DNA of 37,999 bases from Candidatus Agathobaculum stercoravium. Lineage in GTDB: Bacteria > Bacillota > Clostridia > Oscillospirales > Butyricicoccaceae. Under the pieces are notes generated by a model. It was not told the origin of the DNA. It searched no databases and was given only the letters and a program-made list of their open reading frames with translations. How positions within the stretch are numbered: the stretch's first letter is position 1; each line of letters begins with the position of its first letter. The translations under genes were made by a program, and so were the position numbers. Location: NCBI GenBank assembly GCA_019113065.1, contig DXIC01000032.1:1-37999 (forward strand), in the 5' to 3' direction. This document shows positions 6,692 to 13,673 of the stretch, in pieces.

Positions 6692-6914
6692 CTATCTGAT
6701 CGGCCAGCTGCTCAAGCTGCGCGAGAGGAATAACTTCATTTGTAAAATGATCCTCATAGATATGCCGAAGTTCGTGCATCAGTGCCTTTCTCCGGCTTTC
6801 CTCGCATAAATACTCGCTCACGAAAATCGTGAACTCCATATAGTCGTCTGTTACAACGACGGCCTTAACCTTTGCAGGCAGCGGAGCCAGCCGAGCAAAG
6901 ATTTCAGGGGTCAT
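6636..6914 (-). CDS. ImmA/IrrE-like short metallopeptidase
   Basis: The 92-residue protein carries HELRHIYEDHF (H47, E48, H51), the zinc-binding HExxH motif of ImmA-type proteases, which cleave phage repressors to trigger induction. It is shorter than many ImmA proteins, so it may be a minimal form. It starts four bases after the repressor stop, and its AAAGGAC site lies inside the end of the repressor gene, so the two are likely translated together. This order (cI-like then immA-like) matches the ICEBs1/phage switch in Firmicutes. The 3' end is overlapped by the candidate small RNA on the other strand. Confidence 0.8.
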   Translation of the reverse strand: MTPEIFARLAPLPAKVKAVVVTDDYMEFTIFVSEYLCEESRRKALMHELRHIYEDHFTNEVIPLAQLEQLADQIEKRPSRLLPLDGLTESTI

Positions 6915-6918
6915 CCGA

Positions 6919-7287
6919 TCAGTCCTTTCCCAACATTGCCTCGATCACCTTTACTGCTTTTTCGACATCTTCTTTGGTTGCGTCCTTTGTGAGCTGGAAC
7001 ATCATCTTTAGTTCCGGACGTGTGCGCAGCTGCTCCAAATATTCGGTAAGCTCTTCGTCATCGTTGACGAGGGGCTTTTCTTTTGGCTCTTTTCCTAAAA
7101 GATAATCCACAGAGACCCCAAAATATTCAGAAATCTTTGTAAGATTCTCTGTTTTGAGTGTCTTTATACGTTCCATTTTTAGTTCGGTTAAATTTCCTCT
7201 GCTGATTGAAAGGTCTTTGCACATTTTACCAATGCTAATACCTTTACCTTGGCATAATTCATAGATGCGATTATACAAATCAGACAT
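6919..7287 (-). CDS. cI-like phage repressor, XRE family
   Basis: The 122-residue protein has an N-terminal XRE helix-turn-helix (about 17-36, ISIGKMCKDLSISRGNLTEL), then the typical YFGVSVDYLLGKE linker and a helical C-terminus. It most likely binds the GTAC-containing operators upstream and keeps the lytic promoter off in the lysogen. The ATG at 7287 is chosen because GGGGGCG lies five bases upstream; the earlier start at 7311 has no site. Its promoter is the leftward one at 7422-7450. The downstream ImmA-like protein is its probable inactivator. Confidence 0.88.
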   Translation of the reverse strand: MSDLYNRIYELCQGKGISIGKMCKDLSISRGNLTELKMERIKTLKTENLTKISEYFGVSVDYLLGKEPKEKPLVNDDEELTEYLEQLRTRPELKMMFQLTKDATKEDVEKAVKVIEAMLGKD

Positions 7288-7327
7288 TTTTTCGCCCCCG
7301 TTTTTGTGCACAATAGAAAAGCTCTAA

Positions 7328-7450
7328 TTTTTGTACAAACGAGGTTGACTTGTACTAAACTTTGTACTATAATCAATTCAGACAGGTACAAAAAGTAGTG
7401 CTTATATTTGGTGGTACTTATATAATAGTACAACTTTTAGTACCTGTCAA
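7328..7450. promoter_or_regulatory. Lysis-lysogeny switch: two converging promoters with operators
   Basis: Rightward promoter: TTGACT (7345-7350), 17 bp, TATAAT (7368-7373). Leftward promoter: TTGACA (7445-7450), 17 bp, TATTAT (7422-7427). They face each other with start points about 35 bp apart. The two spacers are nearly the same sequence, TGTACTAAACTTTGTAC and GGTACTAAAAGTTGTAC, and a third copy, GGTACAAAAAGTAGTGC, lies between them (7385-7401). A further TTTGTACAAA half-palindrome lies at 7330-7339. These are the expected repressor/Cro operators. Confidence 0.8.
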
Positions 7451-7478
7451 TGAATTTTACATGGAAGGAGGATTTTTG

Positions 7479-7709
7479 TTGGGAAACACCAAATTTTCCC
7501 CGTTCGGTTTGTGCGTGAAGAAAAGGCTTCTTGACCTCGGTATGACGCAGAAAGAGCTTGAGGAAGAGGTCAATAAGCGCACAGGGCTTTTTGTTGATGC
7601 TGGGTACATGTACAAAATACTGACCGGCCAGCGTGAAGCCCCGAAGATTGCTCAGGCTGTGCGTGAAATTCTTGACTTACCTGAGCAAGAACAGCATAGC
7701 ACATCGTAA
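7479..7709 (+). CDS. Cro-like XRE regulator, first early gene
   Basis: The protein is about 76 residues long and carries a helix-turn-helix region around GMTQKELEEEVNKRTG...YMYKILTGQR, like small phage Cro/antirepressor proteins. The start is TTG 7479, seven bases after AAGGAGG; the track's ATG at 7362 lies inside the promoter and cannot be used by the rightward transcript. It is the first gene after the rightward promoter, with about a 100-nt leader. By position it should compete with the repressor for the GTAC operators. A perfect small hairpin (TAAGTCCG/CGGACTTA) overlaps its stop. Confidence 0.75.
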   Translation: MGNTKFSPFGLCVKKRLLDLGMTQKELEEEVNKRTGLFVDAGYMYKILTGQREAPKIAQAVREILDLPEQEQHSTS

Positions 7710-7748
7710 GTCCGATAAAGCGGACTTAAAAGAAAGGAGCGTGATCCC

Positions 7749-8015
7749 ATGATAACCCCAAAACCAGTGATGGACAAGCTCGCGGAACTGAACCAGCTTT
7801 GCGAAAAGTTTCCGCTCAAGATCCCACTGATCGACTGTGCGGCCTTCCTCGGCATGGAAGCTGAGAGCCTTCGGGCATGCCTCGAGCGGGGCAGCTGTCC
7901 GTTCGGGCTGGGCTGGATCAAGAAGAACGCGCATAACCGCGCATTTTACATCCCGACGCCTACGTTTTATCTCTGGTATACGCAGTGCGCCGGTTTCAGG
8001 GAGGGAACAGCATGA
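7749..8015 (+). CDS. Small phage protein, possible DNA-binding (excisionase-like)
   Basis: An 88-residue protein with an AAAGGAG site nine bases before ATG 7749. The middle (IDCAAFLGMEAESLRACLERGSCPFG) reads like a helix-turn-helix in which a helix-specifying region is followed by a basic wing, and the end (AFYIPTPTFYLWYT) is aromatic. I have the impression this type occurs early in clostridial phages near the Cro gene, where excisionase or recombination directionality factors can lie. No catalytic motif is visible. The function is uncertain. Confidence 0.6.
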   Translation: MITPKPVMDKLAELNQLCEKFPLKIPLIDCAAFLGMEAESLRACLERGSCPFGLGWIKKNAHNRAFYIPTPTFYLWYTQCAGFREGTA

Positions 8016-8224
8016 AACATAAACTTTTCGCCGCATGGCTTGCCATCCCGTTCGCGGCCTCGATCGTATCAGAAAATGGTGTGCCGTTTTCCGTGGTTGC
8101 TTGTATCCTGCTGGCGTGGATCGTGTCCGCGCTGGTGTGGCTCGAGCTGTACCGGCGGCACGAGGAAGAAAAGCGCCAAAGGAGGATGAGCCAATGCCGC
8201 AGGCAGGCACGGAAAGCCGGGTGA
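8012..8224 (+). CDS. Small phage membrane protein
   Basis: A 70-residue protein starting at ATG 8012, which overlaps the upstream stop in ATGA, after an AGGGAGGG site. Two hydrophobic stretches (LFAAWLAIPFAASIV and VVACILLAWIVSALVWLEL) are followed by a strongly basic tail (RRHEEEKRQRRMSQCRRQARK), so it is likely a two-helix inner membrane protein with a cytoplasmic basic end. The function is unknown. Its 3' end overlaps the next gene by 31 bases. Confidence 0.65.
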   Translation: MKHKLFAAWLAIPFAASIVSENGVPFSVVACILLAWIVSALVWLELYRRHEEEKRQRRMSQCRRQARKAG

Positions 8225-8565
8225 TCTGGCGCCACCCGCACGTCCGGTTTGATGTGGTCGAGATTTGCGGGACAAGCCCGCTGGGGCCGCCGTACCGCAT
8301 CCGCGAGGCTGTATTTACGCCGGAGCGGGACGAGCGTGGACAGATCAACGAGACGGTCAATAACAAGGTTTTTAATTCCGGGACGAACAAGTCTTGGAAC
8401 CCGCCTAAACCGATCAAGGCACACCGGGAATACAAGCCGATCACCACGCAGGAGGGTGTGATGATTATGGACATGTACCGCGAGGGCTGGGCGGTCAGTA
8501 AAATCGCACAGGCGGTGCACCGTGACAGGACGAAGGTCAGTGAGTACATTACAATGCAACAATGA
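8194..8565 (+). CDS. Phage protein with C-terminal helix-turn-helix
   Basis: The 123-residue product starts at ATG 8194 after AAAGGAGG; the longer track start (8035) is ignored because it overlaps the membrane gene and has no site. The N-terminal half is a compact domain of unknown type (WRHPHVRFDVVEICGTSPLGPPYRIREAVF). The C-terminal part (GVMIMDMYREGWAVSKIAQAVHRDRTKVSEYI) is a clear resolvase-like helix-turn-helix, so DNA binding is likely. It is part of the early operon. Confidence 0.65.
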   Translation: MPQAGTESRVIWRHPHVRFDVVEICGTSPLGPPYRIREAVFTPERDERGQINETVNNKVFNSGTNKSWNPPKPIKAHREYKPITTQEGVMIMDMYREGWAVSKIAQAVHRDRTKVSEYITMQQ

Positions 8566-8650
8566 AAATGCCGCCCCGGAACGGCAATTCCGAGAGCGGC
8601 AAGTAAAACTTTAGACACCTTTATAATACCCGCAAGGAGGCGGGAAGTCA

Positions 8651-8830
8651 ATGAAAATTGAGACATTAACTGAAAAAATCACAAACGGAAAGTTTTCGGC
8701 AGTCGTGGACTACGCCAGCGACACCGTCAGCGTAGATATCGGGGACGGCAGTGAGCCGTTTGCCATTTCATTCTGCGCGGTGGACGGCCTTGCCGATTTT
8801 CTCGGCATCGTGAAAGAGAGGGTCGACTGA
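8651..8830 (+). CDS. Small acidic phage protein (59 aa)
   Basis: This gene is too short for the ORF track. It starts at ATG 8651, ten bases after an AAGGAGG lying in the loop of a CCCG/CGGG hairpin. The product begins MKIETLTEKITNGKFSAVVDY and is acidic with no cysteines or membrane segment. Its TGA overlaps the ATG of the ATPase gene by one base, which strongly suggests it is translated and coupled. The function is unknown; it may be a partner of the ATPase. Confidence 0.6.
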   Translation: MKIETLTEKITNGKFSAVVDYASDTVSVDIGDGSEPFAISFCAVDGLADFLGIVKERVD

Positions 8831-10746
8831 TGAATATCGAGATCAAGAGCATGGATATCTCGAATTTCAAGGGCATTCACAGTCTGCACCTTGATTTTCA
8901 CAGCGGCGTGAATACGCTGTACGGCGACAACGCCACCGGCAAGACCAGCGTCTATGACGCGCTGACCTGGTTGCTGTTCGGCAAGGACAGTCACGGCAAC
9001 AGTGCCTTCTCGATTAAGCCCACCGGCGCAGCGTCCGGTGTCATGCCTGAGGTCACCGCGGTACTGCTGGTGAATGGCGAGACGCTTATCTTGCGCAAGA
9101 CCCTGCGCGAACGGTGGGAAAAGCATCGCGGCAGCACGGAAGCGAGGTTTGCGGGCAATACCACGGACTATTTTGTGGACGATGTGCCGCGCAAGGAGGG
9201 CGAGTACAAGCGCATCATTGCAGGCTACATAGATGAAGCGCAGTTTAAGCTGCTCACCAGCGTCTACGCCTTCGCCCATGATATGCACTGGAAAGACCGC
9301 CGCGCGCTGCTGTCCGAGATTTGCGGTCTGCCGGATGATGCGATCCTGCTGGCGGGAGCACCGCAGTTTGCGGAGCTGGCCGAAGCCGTCGGCCGCCGGA
9401 CGGTGGACGATTACAAGGCGGCGCTCATGGCGCAGCGCAAGGGCGCGAACGCATCGCTCAATACCCTGCCTGTCCGCATTGATGAATGCGAGCGCATGGT
9501 GCGGGAACTGGCCGGGTTGCCGTTTGAACAGGCACGCCGGACCGCTGAAGCACTGCAGAACGACCGCGCGCGGGTGCAGACCGATCTCGCCAAACTGGAT
9601 GGCGATGCGCTTATCGTCCAAGCAGAGAACGAGCGCGACGAGCTGAACAACCAGCTGCGCGAGCTGGAAAACGAGAACCGCGCCCATCGGGACAGCCAGT
9701 ATGTGCCGGTGGAGGATGAGACGGCCAACCTGATGCACGCAGACGAGCAGGCACAGGAGGCGCTGGATCAGGCCAAGCGCATACAGTCCGACCTGCAGCA
9801 GCGCATCACAGGCGGAAACGCTCGCTTGGATGATTACCGTGACCGCTGGCGTGCGATCGACAAGGAGCAGTTTACCGGCGGCACCTGCCCGACCTGCGGC
9901 CAGACCCTTCCGGCGGCAGAGCTGGATGCGGCAAAGCAGCGGTTTGAGACCAGTAAGCAGGACCGCAAGAACGGCCTGCTCGAGGACAGCAAGCTGCTCA
10001 AGGCTGATATTGCATCCATGCAGACACGACTGCAGGAGGTAGAGACGTCCTTGCCCGGCCTGCAGGCGGCTGCAGATCAAGCTGCGCATGCTCTTGCTGA
10101 TTACACCCCACCTGCGGCACCGGTGATCGAGGATTTGCCGGACTATGCGCGCCGCAAGGAAGCGATCACCCGTTCCATTGACGACTGCAACCGCCGGATT
10201 GAGCGCCTGCGCACGGACAAGCAGGCTGAGCGTGACCGGCTGGAAAGCGAGTATAAGACGATCACCTCTCGAATCCTCGAGAATGACGCCACACTCGCCA
10301 AAGAACAGACGCTTGTGGACACTCGCCGCCGCGTGACCGAACTGCAGGACGAGCAGCGCCGCGCCGCCGCCGAGGTAGAGGAAATGGACCGTATGATCGA
10401 GCTGTGCGAGGAGTTTGCACGGTTCCGCGTGCAGTCGGTTGAGCAGTCGGTCAACAGCAAGTTCAGGCTGGCGCGTTTCAGACTGTTCCGCGAACAGATC
10501 AACGGCGGGTTGATGGACTGCTGCGATGTTACGGATTTGAAAGGGATTCCGCTTGATACAAACGTGAATTCCGCAATGAAGGTGAACATTGGCCTCGATA
10601 TTATTGAGACATTGTCGCAGTATTATGGCGTGCGCGTCCCGCTTTTCGTTGATAACGCCGAGGGTGTAACGGATCTGCTGGAGATTGGCTCGCAGGTCGT
10701 GCGGCTGGCGGTTTCCGCAGAGGATAAGGAGTTGAGGCTAGAATGA
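8830..10746 (+). CDS. Rad50/SbcC-like SMC-family ATPase with zinc hook
   Basis: The 638-residue protein has an N-terminal ABC half-domain with Walker A GDNATGKTS (32-40), long coiled coils (about 190-350 and 360-540), a central zinc hook CPTC in GGTCPTCGQTLP (about 353-356), and a C-terminal half with Walker B-like PLFVDNAEGV (about 602-611). This is the architecture of Rad50/SbcC-type DNA end-processing ATPases; the length is short for SbcC but usual for phage versions. The expected partner is a nuclease; none of the SbcD type is adjacent, though a metallo-beta-lactamase-fold protein is two genes downstream. The ABC signature is not obvious. It probably serves phage recombination or replication. 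Confidence 0.85.
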   Translation: MNIEIKSMDISNFKGIHSLHLDFHSGVNTLYGDNATGKTSVYDALTWLLFGKDSHGNSAFSIKPTGAASGVMPEVTAVLLVNGETLILRKTLRERWEKHRGSTEARFAGNTTDYFVDDVPRKEGEYKRIIAGYIDEAQFKLLTSVYAFAHDMHWKDRRALLSEICGLPDDAILLAGAPQFAELAEAVGRRTVDDYKAALMAQRKGANASLNTLPVRIDECERMVRELAGLPFEQARRTAEALQNDRARVQTDLAKLDGDALIVQAENERDELNNQLRELENENRAHRDSQYVPVEDETANLMHADEQAQEALDQAKRIQSDLQQRITGGNARLDDYRDRWRAIDKEQFTGGTCPTCGQTLPAAELDAAKQRFETSKQDRKNGLLEDSKLLKADIASMQTRLQEVETSLPGLQAAADQAAHALADYTPPAAPVIEDLPDYARRKEAITRSIDDCNRRIERLRTDKQAERDRLESEYKTITSRILENDATLAKEQTLVDTRRRVTELQDEQRRAAAEVEEMDRMIELCEEFARFRVQSVEQSVNSKFRLARFRLFREQINGGLMDCCDVTDLKGIPLDTNVNSAMKVNIGLDIIETLSQYYGVRVPLFVDNAEGVTDLLEIGSQVVRLAVSAEDKELRLE

Positions 10747-11393
10747 GTTTGAAAGCCAAGCGCAAGCCCGCCAACAATATCCCGCCGCTGGATGGTGGCA
10801 CCTACATGGGCGTCTGCGTGGGTGTAATCGATCTGGGCGAGCAGTACAAGCAGTTCAATAAACAGAAGCAAGGAAAATACGTCGAGGAATGCATGTTCAT
10901 CTTCGAGATCCCAAGCGAGCGTGTGCAGGTGGACGAGGAGGACAAGCCCCGCTGGCTGTCCTCCAAACCTTACACTTTATCGCTGCATGAGCGTAGCACG
11001 CTGTACCAGATGCTGACCTCGTGGCGTGGCAAGGCTTTAAGTGATGCGGAACTTGACCCGCAGGGTGGCTTCGACCTGATGCAAATGGCAGGACAGGGCG
11101 CCATGCTGGGCGTATCTGTGGTGGAGAAGGATGACGGTAGCCGACGCAACAAAATCGAAGCTGTTACCGGATTCCCGAAAGGAATTGCACCGCCGCAGCC
11201 GGAAAGCGAGATCCTCGTGTTCGACGCGGACGACCCGAATATGGAGGTGTTCGGCAAGCTGCCGGAGTGGATTCAGAACATTATCCGCAAGTCCACGCAG
11301 TTTGCAGACAATGCGCCCGATGAAAAGGTAGACATCCCGCCGGATCAGGAGACTAAGGCAGAAGAATCAGCAGGAGAGGAGTGCCCGATTTGA
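10743..11393 (+). CDS. Phage replication-associated protein, NGO0469-like
   Basis: The 216-residue protein starts with an ATGA overlap on the ATPase stop. The region DGGTYMGVCVGVIDLGEQ followed by an aromatic FIFEIPSE strand and a PYTLSLHERSTLYQML segment resembles the NGO0469/DUF669 group of phage replication or recombination proteins, which look like OB-fold single-stranded DNA binders. The C-terminal 40 residues are acidic (EETKAEESAGEECPI type), as in SSB proteins. The assignment is from remembered family pattern, so the exact role is uncertain. Position next to the Rad50-like ATPase supports recombination/replication. Confidence 0.6.
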   Translation: MSLKAKRKPANNIPPLDGGTYMGVCVGVIDLGEQYKQFNKQKQGKYVEECMFIFEIPSERVQVDEEDKPRWLSSKPYTLSLHERSTLYQMLTSWRGKALSDAELDPQGGFDLMQMAGQGAMLGVSVVEKDDGSRRNKIEAVTGFPKGIAPPQPESEILVFDADDPNMEVFGKLPEWIQNIIRKSTQFADNAPDEKVDIPPDQETKAEESAGEECPI

Positions 11394-12091
11394 CATTTGC
11401 ATCGCTGGCAAGCAGTTCCAAGGGGAATGCCTATGTGGTGAGCGACGGGGACACGACGCTGCTGCTCGAATGCGGTCTGACCTTCAAGGAATTGCAGAAG
11501 CGGCTTGGTTATCACATGGCAGGCATAGCCGCCTGTCTTGTGAGCCACGAGCATCAGGATCACGCCAAAGCTGCACTGCAGATGTTAAAGCACGGCATGC
11601 CGATGTACATGAGCTATGGAACGGCTGCATCCCATAAGGACCCGATGGACGGCGTGCATATCATCAAGGCAGGGGATACGCTCCGGTTCGGCGCGTTGAC
11701 GGTTGTTCCGTTCCGGACGTTCCATAATACAGATGAGCCGCTTGGCTTCCTGATTGAGGACAGGCGAACAAAGGAACGGCTGCTGTTCGCGGTTGATACG
11801 AGCAATCTGAACATCATTGCGGATCGGCTGACTTATATCGCAGTAGAATGTAATTATGAGGAAAGCTTGTTGGAACGGAGCGACAGAACGCCGTCTTTTT
11901 TGAAAGATCGCATCCGGCACAGCCATTTCGAAATCGACAAGGTAATCCGCTGGATGCACAAGCAGGATCTGTCCGGCGTGCTGGCCATCTATCTGCTGCA
12001 CCTGTCCGCAGGGCACAGCCGGGCGTCCGCCTGGGAGGCGCGTTTCCGGCAGGAGTTCCCGGGCATCAATATTGTGATTTGCGAGGAGTGA
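11390..12091 (+). CDS. Metallo-beta-lactamase fold hydrolase (YycJ/WalJ-like)
   Basis: The protein has about 233 residues and the metal-binding motif HEHQDH (H53, H55, D57, H58), then further His and Asp residues (TFHNTDEPLG, FAVDTSN) of the fold. Relatives include YycJ-type 5'-3' DNA exonucleases and other phosphodiesterases, so a nuclease role in phage recombination beside the Rad50-like ATPase is plausible. The track starts at GTG 11381, but TTG 11390 is better: AGGAG lies eight bases before it and it overlaps the upstream stop as TTGA. The substrate is not shown by sequence. Confidence 0.75.
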   Translation: MTFASLASSSKGNAYVVSDGDTTLLLECGLTFKELQKRLGYHMAGIAACLVSHEHQDHAKAALQMLKHGMPMYMSYGTAASHKDPMDGVHIIKAGDTLRFGALTVVPFRTFHNTDEPLGFLIEDRRTKERLLFAVDTSNLNIIADRLTYIAVECNYEESLLERSDRTPSFLKDRIRHSHFEIDKVIRWMHKQDLSGVLAIYLLHLSAGHSRASAWEARFRQEFPGINIVICEE

Positions 12092-12096
12092 ACAAA

Positions 12097-12486
12097 ATGC
12101 AGAAAAATTTGTGCTTATCTTGCGCAATGGATCTGGCAAAACGGGCCGACATTCGCTCTTTTGGGCGCCCGACGCATTTGGGAATGTGCGCGGCGTGCGG
12201 CGATAGAATGCTGGTGACCGCATACGATGTGCCGGATATTCCGGCCAAGGCAGAAAAGCCGGAAGCCAAAGTAATGGATGTGCCAGCCGTGCCAACCGTC
12301 AAGGCGCAGGAAAACCCGAAAACAGAAGATCAGCCACTTCGGCAGAAAATCACGGTTGAGGTGGATGTGCGCACGGCGAACAAAATCCTGTATTTCTCGT
12401 GCCTCTGGGGCACGGAACAGGGGCGCGTGGTGGACACGCTTATGACTACATTCTTAAGACGCGGAAGGGAGCTGCATGGAAAATGA
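12097..12486 (+). CDS. Phage zinc-finger protein of unknown function
   Basis: The 129-residue product starts at ATG 12097 after GAGGAG. The N-terminus has two Cys pairs (CLSC and CAAC about 25 residues apart), probably one zinc site, then a proline/alanine-rich linker (about 48-75) and a C-terminal domain (ITVEVDVRTANKILYFSCLWG). Zinc binding suggests contact with nucleic acid or protein. I do not recognise the family. It overlaps the next gene in ATGA. Confidence 0.65.
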   Translation: MQKNLCLSCAMDLAKRADIRSFGRPTHLGMCAACGDRMLVTAYDVPDIPAKAEKPEAKVMDVPAVPTVKAQENPKTEDQPLRQKITVEVDVRTANKILYFSCLWGTEQGRVVDTLMTTFLRRGRELHGK

Positions 12487-12860
12487 ACACCGGTGAGGTC
12501 AAGGAGATCAACCTGCTCGATATGATGGGCGGCGCAGTTGGTGAGCGCGTCAGCTATGAGCTGAGCAAGATCATGCGCAACTGTAAAGATCTGAACACTG
12601 AGCCGAAGAAGGCACGCACACTGACCATTGAGTTTTCCATCACGCCGACAGAGGCGCGCGACAGCGCGGCGATCCGGGTATCGGTGAAGAGCAAGCTCGT
12701 ACCGGTCCGTGCGCTGGACAGCACCCTGCTGATCGGCGGCACGGCGGATGATCCGGTCGTGATGGAATACACGGCGCAGGTACCGGGCCAGCGCAATTTC
12801 GCTGGCGGCGAGCAGGAAGAACCCAAGCTGATTAAACTGGCAGACGCCAAGCAGGCATAA
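12483..12860 (+). CDS. Conserved-looking phage protein, unknown function
   Basis: A 125-residue acidic protein beginning MNTGEVKEINLLDMMGG. ATG 12483 overlaps the upstream TGA. The middle (ARTLTIEFSITPTEARDSAAIRVSVKSKL) looks like alternating beta strands. No known motif is visible. It sits in the replication/recombination part of the early operon, and the ATGA overlap supports real translation. Confidence 0.6.
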   Translation: MNTGEVKEINLLDMMGGAVGERVSYELSKIMRNCKDLNTEPKKARTLTIEFSITPTEARDSAAIRVSVKSKLVPVRALDSTLLIGGTADDPVVMEYTAQVPGQRNFAGGEQEEPKLIKLADAKQA

Positions 12861-12873
12861 GGAGGACAAGGAT

Positions 12874-13614
12874 ATGATTAAGGAAGCATTGCAATACATC
12901 GTCGAACTTGGATCGGTTGCTGTGTCGGAAATCAATGGCAGCCAGTATGCGACAAGGCAGCTCCACAGAATTCCGGAAGAGTTGACCGCGGCGCCGCTTT
13001 CGGTACATACCCTCTCGGCGATTATCGACTATATCACGAGTGGCACGGATGAGTGCGCGGAGAGCGATGACAGCATGGACCGCCGGTTTGTGATCCATGT
13101 GGCGGATTATGACCGCGTGTACCTGTACCGCGAGCTGAACAATGACAAGGTGCGCGAGTGCCTTATCGAAGCGGAGTTGTCCGTGCCGTCGTTCCCGTTC
13201 GGCCGCTGGATGGACATGGAGACATTCACCATCAATCTGCAGACGTGTTTCGCGCCGGATGGCGACCGGGACAAGCTGATCCAGCTTGCAGGCACTGTGC
13301 GGACAGATCAGGGCGTTACGGTAGCGGACGACGGTATGACCCAGCAGGTGACTGCGCGCAGCGGCATTTCCCTGATCCAGCAGGTGCCTGTGCCGAATCC
13401 GGTGGAACTGGTGCCGTTCCGTACCTTCACGGAGATTGAGCAGCCCGCAAGCCCGTTTGTGTTCCGCATGCGGCGGGATGGCGATGCGATCATGGCGGCC
13501 TTGTTCGCGGCGGATGCGGATATGTGGAAGCTCGAGGCCATCTTGAATATCCGCGATTATTTTGGCAGCGAACTGCCCGAGGAAATGCGGGACGACGTTA
13601 TCATTCTGGCGTAA
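12874..13614 (+). CDS. Phage protein of unknown function (weakly DUF2303-like)
   Basis: A 246-residue protein with AGGAGG eight bases before ATG 12874. The N-terminal block PLSVHTLSAIIDYI and the later SPFVFRMRRDGD and FTEIEQPAS segments remind me of DUF2303-type phage proteins found near recombination genes, but the likeness is only partial. Mixed alpha/beta composition, no membrane segment, no metal motif. It lies between the zinc-finger/125-aa pair and the replisome organiser. Confidence 0.55.
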   Translation: MIKEALQYIVELGSVAVSEINGSQYATRQLHRIPEELTAAPLSVHTLSAIIDYITSGTDECAESDDSMDRRFVIHVADYDRVYLYRELNNDKVRECLIEAELSVPSFPFGRWMDMETFTINLQTCFAPDGDRDKLIQLAGTVRTDQGVTVADDGMTQQVTARSGISLIQQVPVPNPVELVPFRTFTEIEQPASPFVFRMRRDGDAIMAALFAADADMWKLEAILNIRDYFGSELPEEMRDDVIILA

Positions 13615-13627
13615 GGCAATCCGGCGC

Positions 13628-13663
13628 GGGGCGGTGCAGACCGCCCCAGCCTTGCCCGGCTGG
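13628..13663 (+). promoter_or_regulatory. Two overlapping hairpins before the replisome organiser
   Basis: GGGGCGGT-GCAG-ACCGCCCC (13628-13647) is a perfect 8-bp stem. CCAGCC-GGCTGG (13646-13663) shares two bases with it and pairs with the first bases of the TGGAGG ribosome binding site. The two stems cannot fully form together, so they could tune translation of the next gene (inference). Confidence 0.4.
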
Positions 13664-13673
13664 AGGTGATGCG

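Noticed and set aside
7362-7478. Longer N-terminus of the Cro-like protein starting at ATG 7362
   Set aside because: This start lies upstream of the predicted transcript start within the promoter; TTG 7479 has a well-placed AAGGAGG.
8605-8627. Promoter at TATAAT before the 59-aa gene
   Set aside because: The -10 box is perfect but no -35 or extended -10 lies at a suitable distance.
8710-10089. Minus-strand ORF of 459 codons over the Rad50-like gene
   Set aside because: Shadow frame; the plus strand has Walker and zinc-hook motifs.
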